Below are positions 10,770 to 23,800 of a DNA stretch of 64,000 nucleotides, piece by piece. How positions within the stretch are numbered: position 1 is the stretch's first letter; each line of letters opens with the position of its first letter. Below the pieces are notes generated by a model, which was not told the origin of the DNA, ran no database searches, and was given only the letters and a program-made list of their open reading frames with translations. Both the position numbers and the translations under genes were made by a program. This DNA comes from Manihot esculenta. Lineage: Eukaryota; Streptophyta; Magnoliopsida; Malpighiales; Euphorbiaceae. The stretch covers positions 19,520,225 to 19,584,224 of the forward strand of contig NC_035166.2 of the NCBI RefSeq assembly GCF_001659605.2, in the 5' to 3' direction.

Positions 10770-11700
10770 TTTATGAGCAGACCAACTAGACAGTGCATAT
10801 AAGGAGACTTCAGGTGATCCTTCTAAGGCACTGTCATCAGTTCCTTCATCATCTTATTCAAAATGACTCTCTAATACCAATAATTGTGGAGTTTTACAAT
10901 TGTGGCCGGGAGTGAATCATTCATCACAATTAAAGCATAGCTCCATGGACCTTCTCTTCTGCATTTCATCCTATGAAAGTCATTTTATTGGAGTTGCCCG
11001 TATTTTCATTGGAATGGCCTTGTCGGATGCCAATCGATTCGGTGTTCAGAGTGCCTTTCTTTGTCATTGTAATTGGTCATCTTTCATTTGGGCCAAGTTG
11101 ATGGCCTCATTTAAAGTTTTGGGTTTGAACATGCGAATCCCCTCTGCTATATCTGATTTCAGGCCTCCCACAAATGTCCCTACCAGTGCATTTTCCATCC
11201 AACTATGGACTCTATTGCCAAGACTTTCAAATTCCTACTGGTAGTCCCAAAGTGAGCCTACCTGGTGAATCTTGGAGAGAGCTTCATCAAAATCATTACA
11301 ATCGGTTAGTCCAAAGCGTGCCCAAAGTTTCTCCTGAAATGTCGTCCGTAGCATGGCGCATTCCACTGCCACCATTGATTAGCCTCACCCATTAGGTGAA
11401 AAATACGAGAGATACTTTTTGTGGATCCATCGTTTTTTGGTACTCTGTGGGATCATCCTAGAGAATTTTAAAAACTCCAATTTAGCCAGTTTAGAGGTGA
11501 ATAATTGTCCGCCTCCTTCAGTGAAGTTTTGATTTTTTTCTTTGATGAGGTTCAGGTGAGGGATGATGGAACTAGCAGAGGGTTCATTTGGGTTGCTTGG
11601 GGATTAGTTTCGGGTTGAGATAAGTAACTCAAAGATTTTGTTGAGAGCAGTCTCTAGTTAGAGCAATTTCTTGTTCATGCCTTCCTCCATCTAGTTAACG
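10770..11700 (-). pseudogene. Gypsy gag remnant
   Basis: On the minus strand near 10.9 kb a CCHC zinc knuckle is visible (CFNCDE, a stop, then FTPGHNC). Upstream coding sequence to about 11.7 kb is degenerate and fits the position of gag. Confidence 0.75.
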
Positions 11701-11760
11701 CTGGTTTGTAACCTATCAAAGCTAGCTTCCAGGTTCTCAATTCGTTCAGATTGGTGGCCA

Positions 11761-11774
11761 TAACTCTGATACCA
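11761..11774 (-). other. Primer-binding site for initiator tRNA-Met
   Basis: The minus strand reads TGGTATCAGAGTTA one base after the 5' LTR end. Its first eleven bases match the complement of the 3' end of plant initiator methionine tRNA, the usual primer of plant LTR retrotransposons. Confidence 0.85.
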
Positions 11775-11775
11775 A

Positions 11776-12204
11776 TAATAGGTCTAGTCAAAACTATAAA
11801 AATTCTATTTGGACTGATGTTCTACTTTAGACGAGAACAACCACAATTTCATTCAAGAATAAGCTTGCCTTTCAATTTATTTGTGAAAATTTAAATAAAA
11901 CAAAAAACTAATACTTGATCCTATTTTTTAGCCCATGACTTCTAAAAAATAGAAACCATTACTCTTAAAACAGAATAACAATAGGCTCAACAAACTAATA
12001 AATTAAGAAAAAAATATTTTCCTAAACTTTGGCAAGCTACGACCATGTTTCCATGCACTCCATAATCCATGTCCAATGTCACCACCACCATCTGTCAACA
12101 ACCCATTACCTACGTTAGATGCCTCAGCCACATGCTTTTTCTCTTCTAGCTTCAGTCCATGTATCGTGAGTTCTTTTTTAAAAAGAGACTTCCTTAATTT
12201 ATCA
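11776..12204 (-). repeat. 5' LTR of the gypsy element
   Basis: Direct repeat of 770-1197 across its whole length, with substitutions and small indels. It ends at the target duplication GTTAA (12205-12209). The right end on the plus strand is ...TTTATCA and the left end is TAATAG, so the LTR has TG...TA ends rather than TG...CA. Confidence 0.92.
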
Positions 12205-12209
12205 GTTAA

Positions 12210-14740
12210 TAATTAATACCTAACCCCTTAATTGTAACTAATTACAAATATTTTTTTTAATAATGTCTTATTTTGTAACATTGAGAATGAAAATTTTAAA
12301 TTCGAATCTAAATAATCAAATAGATGATAAATATAACATAATTTTATTTTTTTTAATTTTAATAATTAAAAATATTAATAAAAATAAAATAATTTATTAA
12401 TATTTTGAATATTTTATAGCTATTGTAACAAATTAACATTTATAGTTTTAACATTTGTAATAATTTAATTTATTTAATTTGAATTAACTTTTTGAATTTG
12501 TAACTAAACAATGGTGAATGTAACATAATAATTTATTTTATTAACTAAATAAAAACTCAAAGTTTAAACTTCTTGCTTTTTTAATATCTAAAAAAAATTA
12601 AGAGATTAGGTTCAATTATAATCGAACCAACAAGTTTTCCCAATAGATTTAGGACCAAAGATGTTAAATAAAAAAAATAGAAAAATATAAAAAAACAACT
12701 AATTACAAATATAAGTTCAAAGACTCAGATCAAAGTTTAACTATACGCAAACCAATAAATTTTCTTGATATATTTAATTTAGAATTCAAAATATTAAATA
12801 AAAAATCTAAAAAATAATAAAAATAATTAATTACAAATCGAGCTCAGGAGCTCAGATCCAAAGCTTAAACTGCTTGCAATTAAGAAAAGGAAGTGCTTAA
12901 GTTATAGGTTTGGATAAATCTTGAGGGCTATACTGTAATTTAGCTTAATACTTAATAGTACACTTTTCTAAGGATCCATGACAAGAGGTGAGTTGAATGA
13001 GGAATCTCAAGAAAGTGGGGATTTTTTTAGATTTTATTTTAATTAATTAATTTATTTATTTATTGGGTGTTTGATAGTGAGAGATTGTCTATTGTGATTA
13101 TGGAGACAAAAGTGTTGTAAAATTTTAGTCCATTGTCTGTTTAGGTAGATCCAAAGATTCCAACATCATTATTCATCCAAAGTGCCTTGTCAATTACCTC
13201 TCCTACTTTTTTTTTTCCAGGGTAACCACATGAAATTCTGAAAAATAGCTTGAATGAAGATAATGAACATTTTTTAATTTTTTTTTCCAAAAATAAAAAA
13301 TAAAAAATGTTCATTATCTTCATTGAAGCTATTTTTCAGAATTTCATGTGGTTGCCCTTTTTCATTGTGATTTTAGAGTCATAATAACAAACCAAAATTC
13401 CAAATCACTTTATATCAATTGATTCTATTCTCACATTTCATCAGAAGACATATTCCAAGTATTTGGTTCCTTCAATAATTGATTCTCCAACTACTTTCTT
13501 TAATAGATTTTAATATGTTGTGAATGAATAATGGTTATTTTATGGTCAATTGGGGAAAAAAATTCATATTTATGTGTTTTTATATTCTAATGTAAATGTT
13601 TTAATTTTAAATTCTAATCTTTTAATTGAATTTTAATTATAATTTAAATTTCAAATTAAGATATAAAATTAAATTTTGCACATGACATGTGATATGAAAA
13701 AAAAATTATTTTTTTAAAATAAATAAATTTCAGAAACAAATTAAAATTGTAATGATGTATAATCTTTTAGCAATTGATAATGGATCATGTGCATACTTCA
13801 CGCATTTAACTTTACAAAATCTTAGTTTTAAATTTACATTATTAACAAAAAAGATTAAACTAAGATTTACATTATTAACAAAAAAAAGATTAAGATATCG
13901 AATATAATCTAGTATTATTATTATTATTTTTTTAAAACGGGCGATTGAGAGAGTAGAAACGAAAACCTATGAGATTTATTCAAATACACTTACCATCATG
14001 ATAAATTTGAGTATATAATCTAATGTTATTGTTATTTTTTTTTTAACTTTTACCAACAGTTTTATTTTAATTTTGTGCTCATTAATATAATATAATAGTT
14101 ATATAGGGTTTTAGGGTAACCAATTGAAAATCATAATAAAAGTTGCTGTAAATATAAGTATCCAAAATATAATTTCATAACATAAATTATATCATTTACA
14201 AAATCATCGGAGTCAAAATATAAAAGCTAAAAGAATAAATATAAAGCCCAAATAATTAATTTTAATGTATTATAATCACATGATTAAAAAATAATTGAAA
14301 GATAGTTAAACATCTCATTTAGCTATTTGGGTGTAAATAATAACCAAATAGTTGATGATATTATTTAAAATTTAATTAACATCAGAGTATTATATTAAAA
14401 TATAAACTTGAGTCCTAAATCCAGGAAAAAGAAAAAGCAAGCATAAATTCAATTCCAATTAAAATTGTAATGAATGCCAGACAGCTTGTCAGTGTGTTTA
14501 TATATATATGTCTTAAATAAAGCCATACGGTTTAAAAACAGTTTAATCACTTAAAATTTTCATAACTAAAATATTAAATTTAAACTGTTAGTTGCTCAAA
14601 TGAAATTGAAACTCTGAACCCTAAATTCAGTTTTGTTGCCTGGTGTCGGAGCACGAGAATTACTAATTGCCCCAATTTTTTCCCCCTTTTTGTGGATTAC
14701 CTATTTATACCAGATGTACGAATAATGAAATTCTTATGGA
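12210..14740. other. AT-rich intergenic spacer
   Basis: No credible coding region. It holds the 57-bp-arm hairpin at 13220-13357 and simple AT-rich stretches. The right end is the presumed 3' flank and 3' UTR of DDB1. Confidence 0.7.
13220..13357. repeat. Nearly perfect hairpin with 57-bp arms
   Basis: Left arm 13220-13276 and right arm 13301-13357 are reverse complements with two mismatches in 57 positions and a 24-base AT-rich loop. The arms contain 'ccacatgaaattctgaaaaa'. It could be the core of a MITE, a young inverted duplication, or a small-RNA hairpin. No flanking duplication was identified. Confidence 0.85.
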
Positions 14741-14898
14741 CATGATATTATAAAGAAAATTTATATGTTACACATACATTTCCCAAGCATACCAATTCAG
14801 ACCTCACTCCAAACCAAGAGACGAGTAATTGTTGTATGCGATTCAAACAAAAGGAACAAAACGAAGAAAAAGGAGCAGCAATCTGAACAAGACTTGTA

Positions 14899-17800
14899 TC
14901 AATGCAGCCTTGTTAGCTCTTCCACTCTCTTGGACAATTCCTCCACCGAGACACTCATTGCCTTAGAAATCTCATCCATCCGAGCTCGGCTCAAATCAAG
15001 GAATGACTCTATTAGATCTCCATCCAAGAAATTTTTAGCATCTACTGTTTTCTTCTCATTGTTGAAAGATCTCCATTGCTCATGGCTCAACCCTCCTACT
15101 CCCTTTATCACTTTCCTCAAGTTTGTCTGGAGCTTTTCCAAAAACATGTATTGTTCATGAGGAAGTGAAGCGATGACACCAATTACACCATTAACGGTGC
15201 CAAAAATGATAGTTGGAATTTGGCCCACTTCAGAATCTGGCATCCGCATGACAAGGGATCCATGTCGGAATCTATTCACAAATTCTCCAAGATGATACTC
15301 ACCAACCACCTCAAGACGACCCCGTTCCTCATCAGTAGCACCTTCACTGTTCTTTCGTACTGTGAACAGGTTGAAGTTATTTTCTGCACCCAGGTAGATG
15401 TCATCATCAAGAATCTCAACAGCTGACATCCAATTTGCATTATAATCACGAGCTCGCTCCTCCATAGCACCTTCCTCGTGCTGAAAGCAGGTTAGCATTG
15501 TGTGTCAAATGTGAAATTGCCTAGCTATACATCAAAACTAAATTGCGAGCTCAAATATATTATCAAACATGAGACAAGAAAGAGTTGTTTTTCCCTGTAG
15601 TCAACAGGAAAATAATAGTAATAACAACATTTTTAGGTGGTGTCGAGCTGAATGCCAAAACAATGCCAATCATTTAATGGGATGGATTGGTGAGATTGAA
15701 ATTATATATTTGTGCTTAATGCGATTTACTGACCTTGTAGATTAGCAAGGAGATTGACTTCATCAGATCACCAACAACAATGAAATCACCACGAGTTTGT
15801 ACATAAAGTGCCAGTATATGCCCATGATGTCCACATTCAGACTGCAGCTCACGAGAACCATCATCTCGAAGCATCCACTTGTATAACTGGATTTTCTGAT
15901 TTATAGCAGCTAGCAGTTTACCATTGAAAGCATTCAATGAGTAAACAGCGCCCTTAGTTTCCTTCTCAGTTATAAGCTGCAACTTTCCTTCCTCAACCAT
16001 GAAAACCAATATCCGACCCTAAGAAAAACAACAAACAAGATGATAAATTAGCAATCTTTAGAGTCATCTCTTTACTAAGAAGAGAAGGAACAATGGAATC
16101 TATGCAACTTTTCACACCTTAGTTGGCTCATTTTCCTCTGGCAAAACATAAGCAGTTCCAACACAGTAGTACACATTAATATCGTCAGAAAATGAACAGC
16201 TAAGCATGGAACAGCCATACTCAAATGGATCAAGTTGGTAAGTCGATATGAATTCAAAGCTTTGGTCATCCAACAAACGAATAAAATGTGTTTCAGATTC
16301 TTCTGCACTAGATTGGTTTTTCAAACTACAAATGGCAAAGGTCCGAGACTGCTCCTGATGACAGATACGCCGTGCATGTTCTCCCAAGGGAATAGTCCGG
16401 ATGTGAAGCTTTTGTATATCATCAATTGTTCCAATAGTAAGTTCACCTTCTTTTGCAATTGCAAGGCTGTTTGACAATAAATAACAAATTGGTAAAACCT
16501 GAATTAGTTTTTCAGAAAGGAAGTACTTAAGAATGAATAAGGACAATGGGGAAGAGCTTTCTTGTAACATGGCAACTACTTTGTTTACTTTTGTTTTATA
16601 TCCAGGGGAAGTTATTGCGCCATTCCCCTTGTAAATTCCGCAACATACTTTACTCCTTGCTTTTTGCTTTTGTTCAACTATGAATAAACAACTTTTTTAA
16701 TGCATATTTGTAGCATCATAACTTAAATACTAAATAACATCATATGGAACAGTTTTCCTTCTCCAAAATGAAAAAGCAATTGCGAGCTGGCAATAACGAT
16801 AACAGGAAAAATGGACGGCCAAATCCATACTTACACTCCTGTGCAATTTGGCATATTAAATTGTTGAAATAAATCAAAACCTACCTGCACTTTAGATCAT
16901 AACTTATCATTGATACTATAAATACAAATTAGCTGTGCCATTTATGACTTGTAAAAGAGTTCCAGTTATTGCTGACTGCGCTCTAAATTTTGCTCATTAT
17001 ACTCTAAATTTTCATAAAATGACGGTGATTCTAGACTTACAGAGGGTAACTATTTCATTTTATGAAAATTTATAACACAATCTGCAAAATCTAGAATGTA
17101 ATCAATAATTAGTGGTACAATTCATTAGGCCATGGCTAAACTGCGTTTAATTGCTACAATTTGTGCAGGTTCAGGTATTCTATAGGTTACAATAAATGAG
17201 TTGGTCCCAAATAGTAATGCGGTATAAATATATTTTTAGTAGAAAAGGGACACTATTTTGTCATATCATCACATACAAACTGGTCCATCTTAACACATCC
17301 ATAATACTCCTGGTCCATCTTAACACGTCCATAATACTCTTATTATGACATGCAATATACCGGGGTAATACGGATACCACAGTATTCTGGAAATGGACAG
17401 GTAAACCAAATCATGAGGCAATTACAGATCCTTGGCTGCATAACATAGCAACATAAAGTACCAGATTGAATCTCTGAAATGCCTCCGTTCATTGTACTTA
17501 TCCTGAGGCTCATCACATTGCAGAAAACCCATGCAACCCAACTTCCACAAGGTTCCTCTTATTTTTCTTCCCTCATGCCCTCCCCCACATCCCCCAAAAG
17601 CAACCACACCACTCAGGGTATTTTCAGCCTGTTACTTGCCGACTTGTCCGGTAAGCAGTGTTCCAAGAGTTCCTTGGGATTTTGGAAGTGTTCCATAGTG
17701 ATTTAAAACAGCAACATGAAAATTTCAGAAGAACAAAAAAGAAATGGCATTTGCTTCAAATATGAGCTAGTTGATACATATTTTCAGACCCAGGATAACT

Positions 17801-20800
17801 AGAGAAAGGAAACATATGAAAACTTTCCAATAAAAGATAATTAGACCAGCAAAACTGCAGATAATTTGTGAATGATTTGATTCATATATGCATACAATAT
17901 TAAGAGCAGCATGTCACAATCAATATTACTAAAGAATACAATAGCCTGTGGCTATTTCCAGTAAAATACACAAAGTAGGAAAAGGACATTATAAAAATAT
18001 AATTGATCTAAGAAGGGAAAAAAGAACTATAAAACATATGTACTACAACTACATGCTGCAAATAATAAAGCTAGGGTGTAGCTTACCTGTCTGGAAAAGC
18101 AGCAGAGTTGAAAGGACACATGTGACTGACTTCTTTCAAATTGACGTTGCTATAGAGTAGTTTCTTGTTACTGCTGTAAATAACAGTTGGCCTATCTGAT
18201 GCAGCAAATACATGAGTGGTGTTCTTGGAAGAGAAAGTACGTAGTGTTATAGGCTGTGTCCCTAATGACACCTTTTTCCGATCCGACAGCTCGCCAGTAT
18301 TCAAATTCAACAAGAAGCTCAAAAGATGACCATCTCCAAGGGCACATAACAAGTATGATATCTGAACACAAATAAACAAAAATTCATACAGAATGAGAAA
18401 CTACCATCCCTAAGGGCACTCAAAATACCCCCCTGCTTTGCAGGGAGGTTGCTTCCATACTCAAACCCATAACTTCGAAGTCGAAGATGGGACTATTTCA
18501 CTGTTAAAATAACAAAACATTGAGTTCCCAATTTTATCATTGAACTAGACAAAAGATATAGGGTTTAGCCCACATATTTTCCTCAATAGTCAAATGAAGT
18601 ACATATTGGTATTAGAAAGCTCGAGTATAAGCATACCCCTTCAAAGGAACACAGGAGAACAGAACGAGGTATAATCTCTCCTCCCAAATGCTCCTTTGTT
18701 ATGACATTTAGGTCAGGCAGTGAAAATATCCTGACACTTATGTCTGTCCACATTCCGACTGCAGCAAGCTGACTATAGTTGGGATTTTCACCAATGGGGT
18801 TAATATCAAGGCATGATATCTCATACTCCAGTTGAGCATGTTTTACCTCTGTCAATACTCCATTACCGATTTCCAAATAGACTAAGTGGCCGCCCCCAGT
18901 TGCTAATAAAACCTGCCATATAGTTTAATATTGAAATTAGTTCATAACTCTTAAACTGCTAGACATGAGTGTCAACCACAACAATCCATGAAAAGAAATA
19001 ACATCAAGCAAAACCTAAGTTATTGTTAGTTGCTCAAAAGATCGCATGATAACCAAAGACCCAGTTCACAAACTAAATATAAGGAAAATTCAAAATTACA
19101 TAAGCTAAAAAACCAATAAAATACCCAATTTTTGGTTTAATTTTTTGGTGGATAGTTATTAAAACGCCCTCAACTTTGTCGTAATCTATAATTTGGTCCC
19201 TACTGTTTCAAAATAAGTACTTTTAGTTCCTATATTATTATTAGCTGAAAAGAAAAAGAAGGATTTGGAAGTATCCATGTTTAATAGAAATTCAGAGCCT
19301 AAAAGCCAACAAAAGTTCAAACCTTAAAGGACCAAAGTATGACCTAATTTAATAAGTCAGGAGGTCAAGGACAAAAGCCTAGAGAAAAATATCATAATTT
19401 TACAGTTGGGGACCAAAGTGCTCCTTTATTAGTGTTTCTGAAGGACTAAAGTGCTAGTTTTGCAAAAGTAGGTACTAAAGTGTAAACTAAGGTAAAACAC
19501 AAAGATATTTTCATAATGATGATTTTTCAGTTGAATCAGAGCCTCTTTGGCATTGTCGTTGAAATTCTAAAAAGCACATCATTTTAGATGTTGAAAAAAA
19601 CAGCTGGTTTTTTTGTCAATCTTCGTCACGCCAGGCTGACTTTGTCAATGATCTTGCTTTTCCTTAAGAAACCTACGTGGAATGTAATTGAGAACTCGTT
19701 TGAGAGAAATATGTAATCTCATAAAAATGTAAAATAAATTTCTAGATGGTTTTATTAATAAAAATCAATATCTTGTTATAATGAAAGCAACATCCAATAA
19801 GGATACAAATACTTCCTATCTACTAATGAAATTTAAAAATTCAAACTAAAAGATAATAAGCTAGAGTCTAGGAGATAATGTGTTGATCTTTTATTTGCTG
19901 AATTTGATTAGAATCTATCAAAAAGGAAAATACACATCCACAACACAAACCTCATATGGTTCTGGACCAATACTAGTTTTTTCTTTTTTTTAAAAAAAAA
20001 AAAGCTATTAGATTTTATCAAAACCCAACTGGACCAAACCTGATAAAGTTGGAAACACAAGATAAATTGAGGGGAGAAAAACAAAAACTTCAATTGAAAT
20101 TAGATGGCCAAAAAAGGCCTTCTCAACTAAATATATTGTTCAATGTTACAATAGGAACACTCTTCTTCCCTCTTCCTCTCAATCTCAACCAAACGACAAC
20201 AAGAAAAGAAAACTAACAAATAAGAAGTAGGAGTTTCCTCCTGAACAGGCCAATAGCGGAACCAACTTACTGTCCGGTTGGGCTACTGTATCAGCTATTT
20301 ATGTTAGCTATTTATGTTTGCATTAAGCACCACATTCCATTAGCATTTACCTCAAAAAAAAAGGAAAGAAACTATCTTTTACATATTCCAAATGCATACT
20401 TATCGAATCTCCTCTCCTATTTTCCTTTATTCTTTTACCAGGATCTTCTATCACTCTTCTAATCCATCTGTAGCAATGCTTTGAGCCTAGATCATTTTTT
20501 CTTGGACTTGTAATTGTGTTACTAACATTGCCATCATTTTGAAGATTAGTCTTGTCCTTGAGGTTGAATTGTGGAAACTAATTCCATACATCCACCATAT
20601 CTGTCCATGTAGCCTCATCTCTAGACTTTCCATTTCACTTCATTAAAGCATGCAAAATTGGGTTCCCCCTTCCTACTTTACCTTTCACTGCAATACTTCC
20701 TCTAACTCACATTTCTCTCTAATCCTTCAAGCAACTCCCTAGATACAGGGTAGTTCCCCACTACTTCCTTTGACCATGAAACATGAAATACAGGGTGTAT

Positions 20801-23800
20801 TATAATGTCTTATAACTTCATTGACTAAGAGCTGAACTATTGTCTTAGCAGTACAAGGGTATTGTATTTGGAAAAGTGATCAATCACAACCTGTAACACA
20901 CAATCAGTTGCATAAGCGCAAGCCTAATTATGAAATCTCTAGAACTATCCTCCTAGGCTCAATTTGGAATCAACAGCTATAGAAGCCTTGATGGTGAAGT
21001 AGTTTACTATATGATCCTAGTAAACCAAAAGCATAACCAAAAATTTATGTATTCTTTTCTTCATACCTCTTTGGTGTAGATTCAATGTTGATCTTCTATT
21101 ATTGCAAGATGCTCCTAAATGTCCACCTCATGGCGTGGAATGGAATTCTGCAATCAACTTGGAAATGTTTGGAATCCAAGGAGAGTAGTTGACAGAACAA
21201 CACCCTTTGTAGAACAATCAATTTTGAATGAAGGAAAAACAAGTATGCAGTTGATAACACTCTACAAAATCAACTATAATTTCTCTAGAAGTGATGATTG
21301 TGTTTTACCTCATTGATTTGCTCCCGTTCTAACGCATTGAGTGACTTAACATTTTCCCTTCAATATAGAGTATATGCAGCTATCCGTAATGTGAAAATCA
21401 CAACTCAAAAGTTCAACCACCATACATTGTTGCTTAGGAGTTGATTGCTACTGAAGATGTTTAAGACTTCCCTAATCCGTATGAACCACAAATTTTCTTC
21501 CAATAAGGTAGGTTGCTAATGTTGAAATTGCATATGCTAATACTATAATTTCCCATTCATAGGTGGATTTAGTTTGTGATTTAGGAGACAAGTGAAGGGC
21601 ACTCATCAAGTAAGATAGGTCCTCCCCCATAACAATGGCCCTCAAGTGTCTTATTTAGCGGCATCATATCAAGTGATACAATTGTTTGAACTTGTAAACA
21701 ATCCCTTTAATAAAGATCCAGAAACTTCTAATGAGAGAAATGCCTTGCACGCCTTGCACCCCTATTTATGTGTGATGTAGGTTGGGGTCAAAACCAATGG
21801 TCATGAGAAGGTTATAGGTTATTTTTGGTGGGCTTGTTAGCCTCTGATCTAGAACTCCTAGGCTGCAAGTCCACTAGACCATCAATGTGAAGTGGAGGGG
21901 GGCCTACACGTGCATGTAGGCAGCTAGTAAGGCTTAATGACTGTTATGAAGCTCAACCCAAATGCATTGTCCATCAACTACCTCCATCACTGCTATCTTT
22001 GAGGTTCACCTAACAATAACATACTGAATAAAATACATTTGTCTCCCAAGCAAAAGATAATTCTAAGTATATGCTTTTATGAGATCTAAGTCTCACCTTG
22101 ATTTCATCTCATAAGCTACTAGGAAGTCTCCCAATCGCTATTGATTCGAAGCAACTCATGGTTCTAATTATATCTTTTGTCTACCAAGCAAAAGATAGTT
22201 CTAAATATATTGATGCTTTTATGAGATCTAAGTCTCACCATGATTTCATCTCATAAGCCACTAAGAAGTCTACCAAACACTATTGATCCGAAGCAACTCA
22301 TGGTTTCTAATTATATCAATGTCTTCATGAGCACTATTTCTTACTTTGATTTAATCTCATAAGCCACCGAGGGAGTATCCCATATACTATTGATTCGAGG
22401 AGATGCATCTTGAGCATTGGGAAATATAACATGGTTTGTCTATAACAATGAGCAACAGAGTTGTCTATGTAATCACTCACAACCTTTCTAGACGAACTAC
22501 TACAATTCACTCAAACAAATTAAAGAGCATTGCCTTCCATACTGGTGTGCTAGTTCCACTAAAACTTCAGTGTTCTCTAACACAACCACCTTAGCCAATG
22601 TAGGGTTGTTCCTTCCATACACACCAACGTACTTTCATCTCCTCTCTAGTCTAATTAACGGCAAATATTGTTCATTCCTTGCAAGCCATCCTTGAAAATA
22701 TGGCAACTCAACTTTCTTAACAACAAAAACAAGAAGGCACTGGCTACAAGTCTCCCATTTGGAGTATCACTAGTGGTAGTAGTTTGAGGGGAAGGATTAG
22801 AAGCCTTGCTGCCATCGATAATTGACTTTCCGCTGATTAATATTGTAAGCAAATTTTAAATTCAAGCAAAACATTTGCTCATATTCTCACAAAGCAAGCA
22901 TTGTTTCTTCTAAATTTGACTTTGTTCAACTCTTCCATTATCATTTTGGTTTATGGGATCCAGCAAGTTGTCAAAAATTTAATAGAGTTAGGAACATAAA
23001 AGATAAATCAAGTGGAGAAAAACAGAATTCAATTGACATTAAATGGCAAAAAATTCTTTCTCAACTCAATTGTTTAGGATCAAAATAGAAACATTACATC
23101 CTTCCTCTTTTGCTCAATCTGAACCAAACAACAGAAAATTAAAAAATAAGAGCCAGGAGAACTCCTTCCAAACTAGCCAATAGCATAGCCCCAGCCTATA
23201 GCTGAAATATGAAATTAGAATGCGCTGCCAAATGCTATAATATCCACTAATTGTGCTTGTATTGGCATTTGGCACCCCTTTATGTTAGCATTCCAAGTGG
23301 CAATATTCCCATAATCCCCCCTAAAAGAAACTCTCTTTTATATCTTCCAAGTGTATGCTTGAATCTTCTACTCCATCTTCCTTTGCTCTTTCACCAAGTC
23401 TTTTTAATCCCTCTTACATTCGTCATGTAGTGAATTATTAATTGCTTTGGGCCTAAATTTCGTGGGTTTACAATTATGTTACTAAGCCTAATAAAACTAC
23501 ACTGAAACAAAATTAGGACTCGATGGACCCTTTGTTCTGGTCTTAGTTATCCTAACTTGAACTGGAACTGGTCTGGCTGGACCTCGCATACCAGCCATGT
23601 ATGGTTGTAGTTATTTGATTCTATATTTGTGTGCTAATTGCACTAATTTTGGAAAAAATTATAAAAAATAAAAAATAAAATAATCTTGAGAAGTTTCATT
23701 TATGAATTATTGCAGAGAGAAATCAACAGCACATATATCGAAGTACAAAAAGTCTTAGAAATACATGGGTAAAAAAACAAAATATATACCAAAGGGCTGT

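Larger units (their letters stand above)
770..12204 (-). mobile_element. Ty3/gypsy LTR retrotransposon, chromovirus-type, degenerate and invaded
   Basis: Two LTRs (770-1197 and 11776-12204) flank a decayed gag-pol read on the minus strand, and the whole is bounded by 5-bp duplications GTTAA at 765-769 and 12205-12209. In minus-strand order I see: LTR; a primer-binding site complementary to initiator tRNA-Met (11761-11774); a gag zinc knuckle near 10.9 kb; protease with an IDSGSTHNFI motif; reverse transcriptase; RNase H; integrase; a chromodomain-like tail; a polypurine tract (minus of 1198-1207); and the second LTR. Order PR-RT-RH-IN defines Ty3/gypsy. Every coding part carries stops or frameshifts, so the copy is dead. 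About 5.8 kb is later insertion: two nested solo LTRs (1215-5692) and a fold-back element (7189-8515). Confidence 0.95.

Noticed and set aside
14765..15160. Plus-strand open frame of 131 codons
   Set aside because: Antisense shadow of the last DDB1 exon and its 3' flank.
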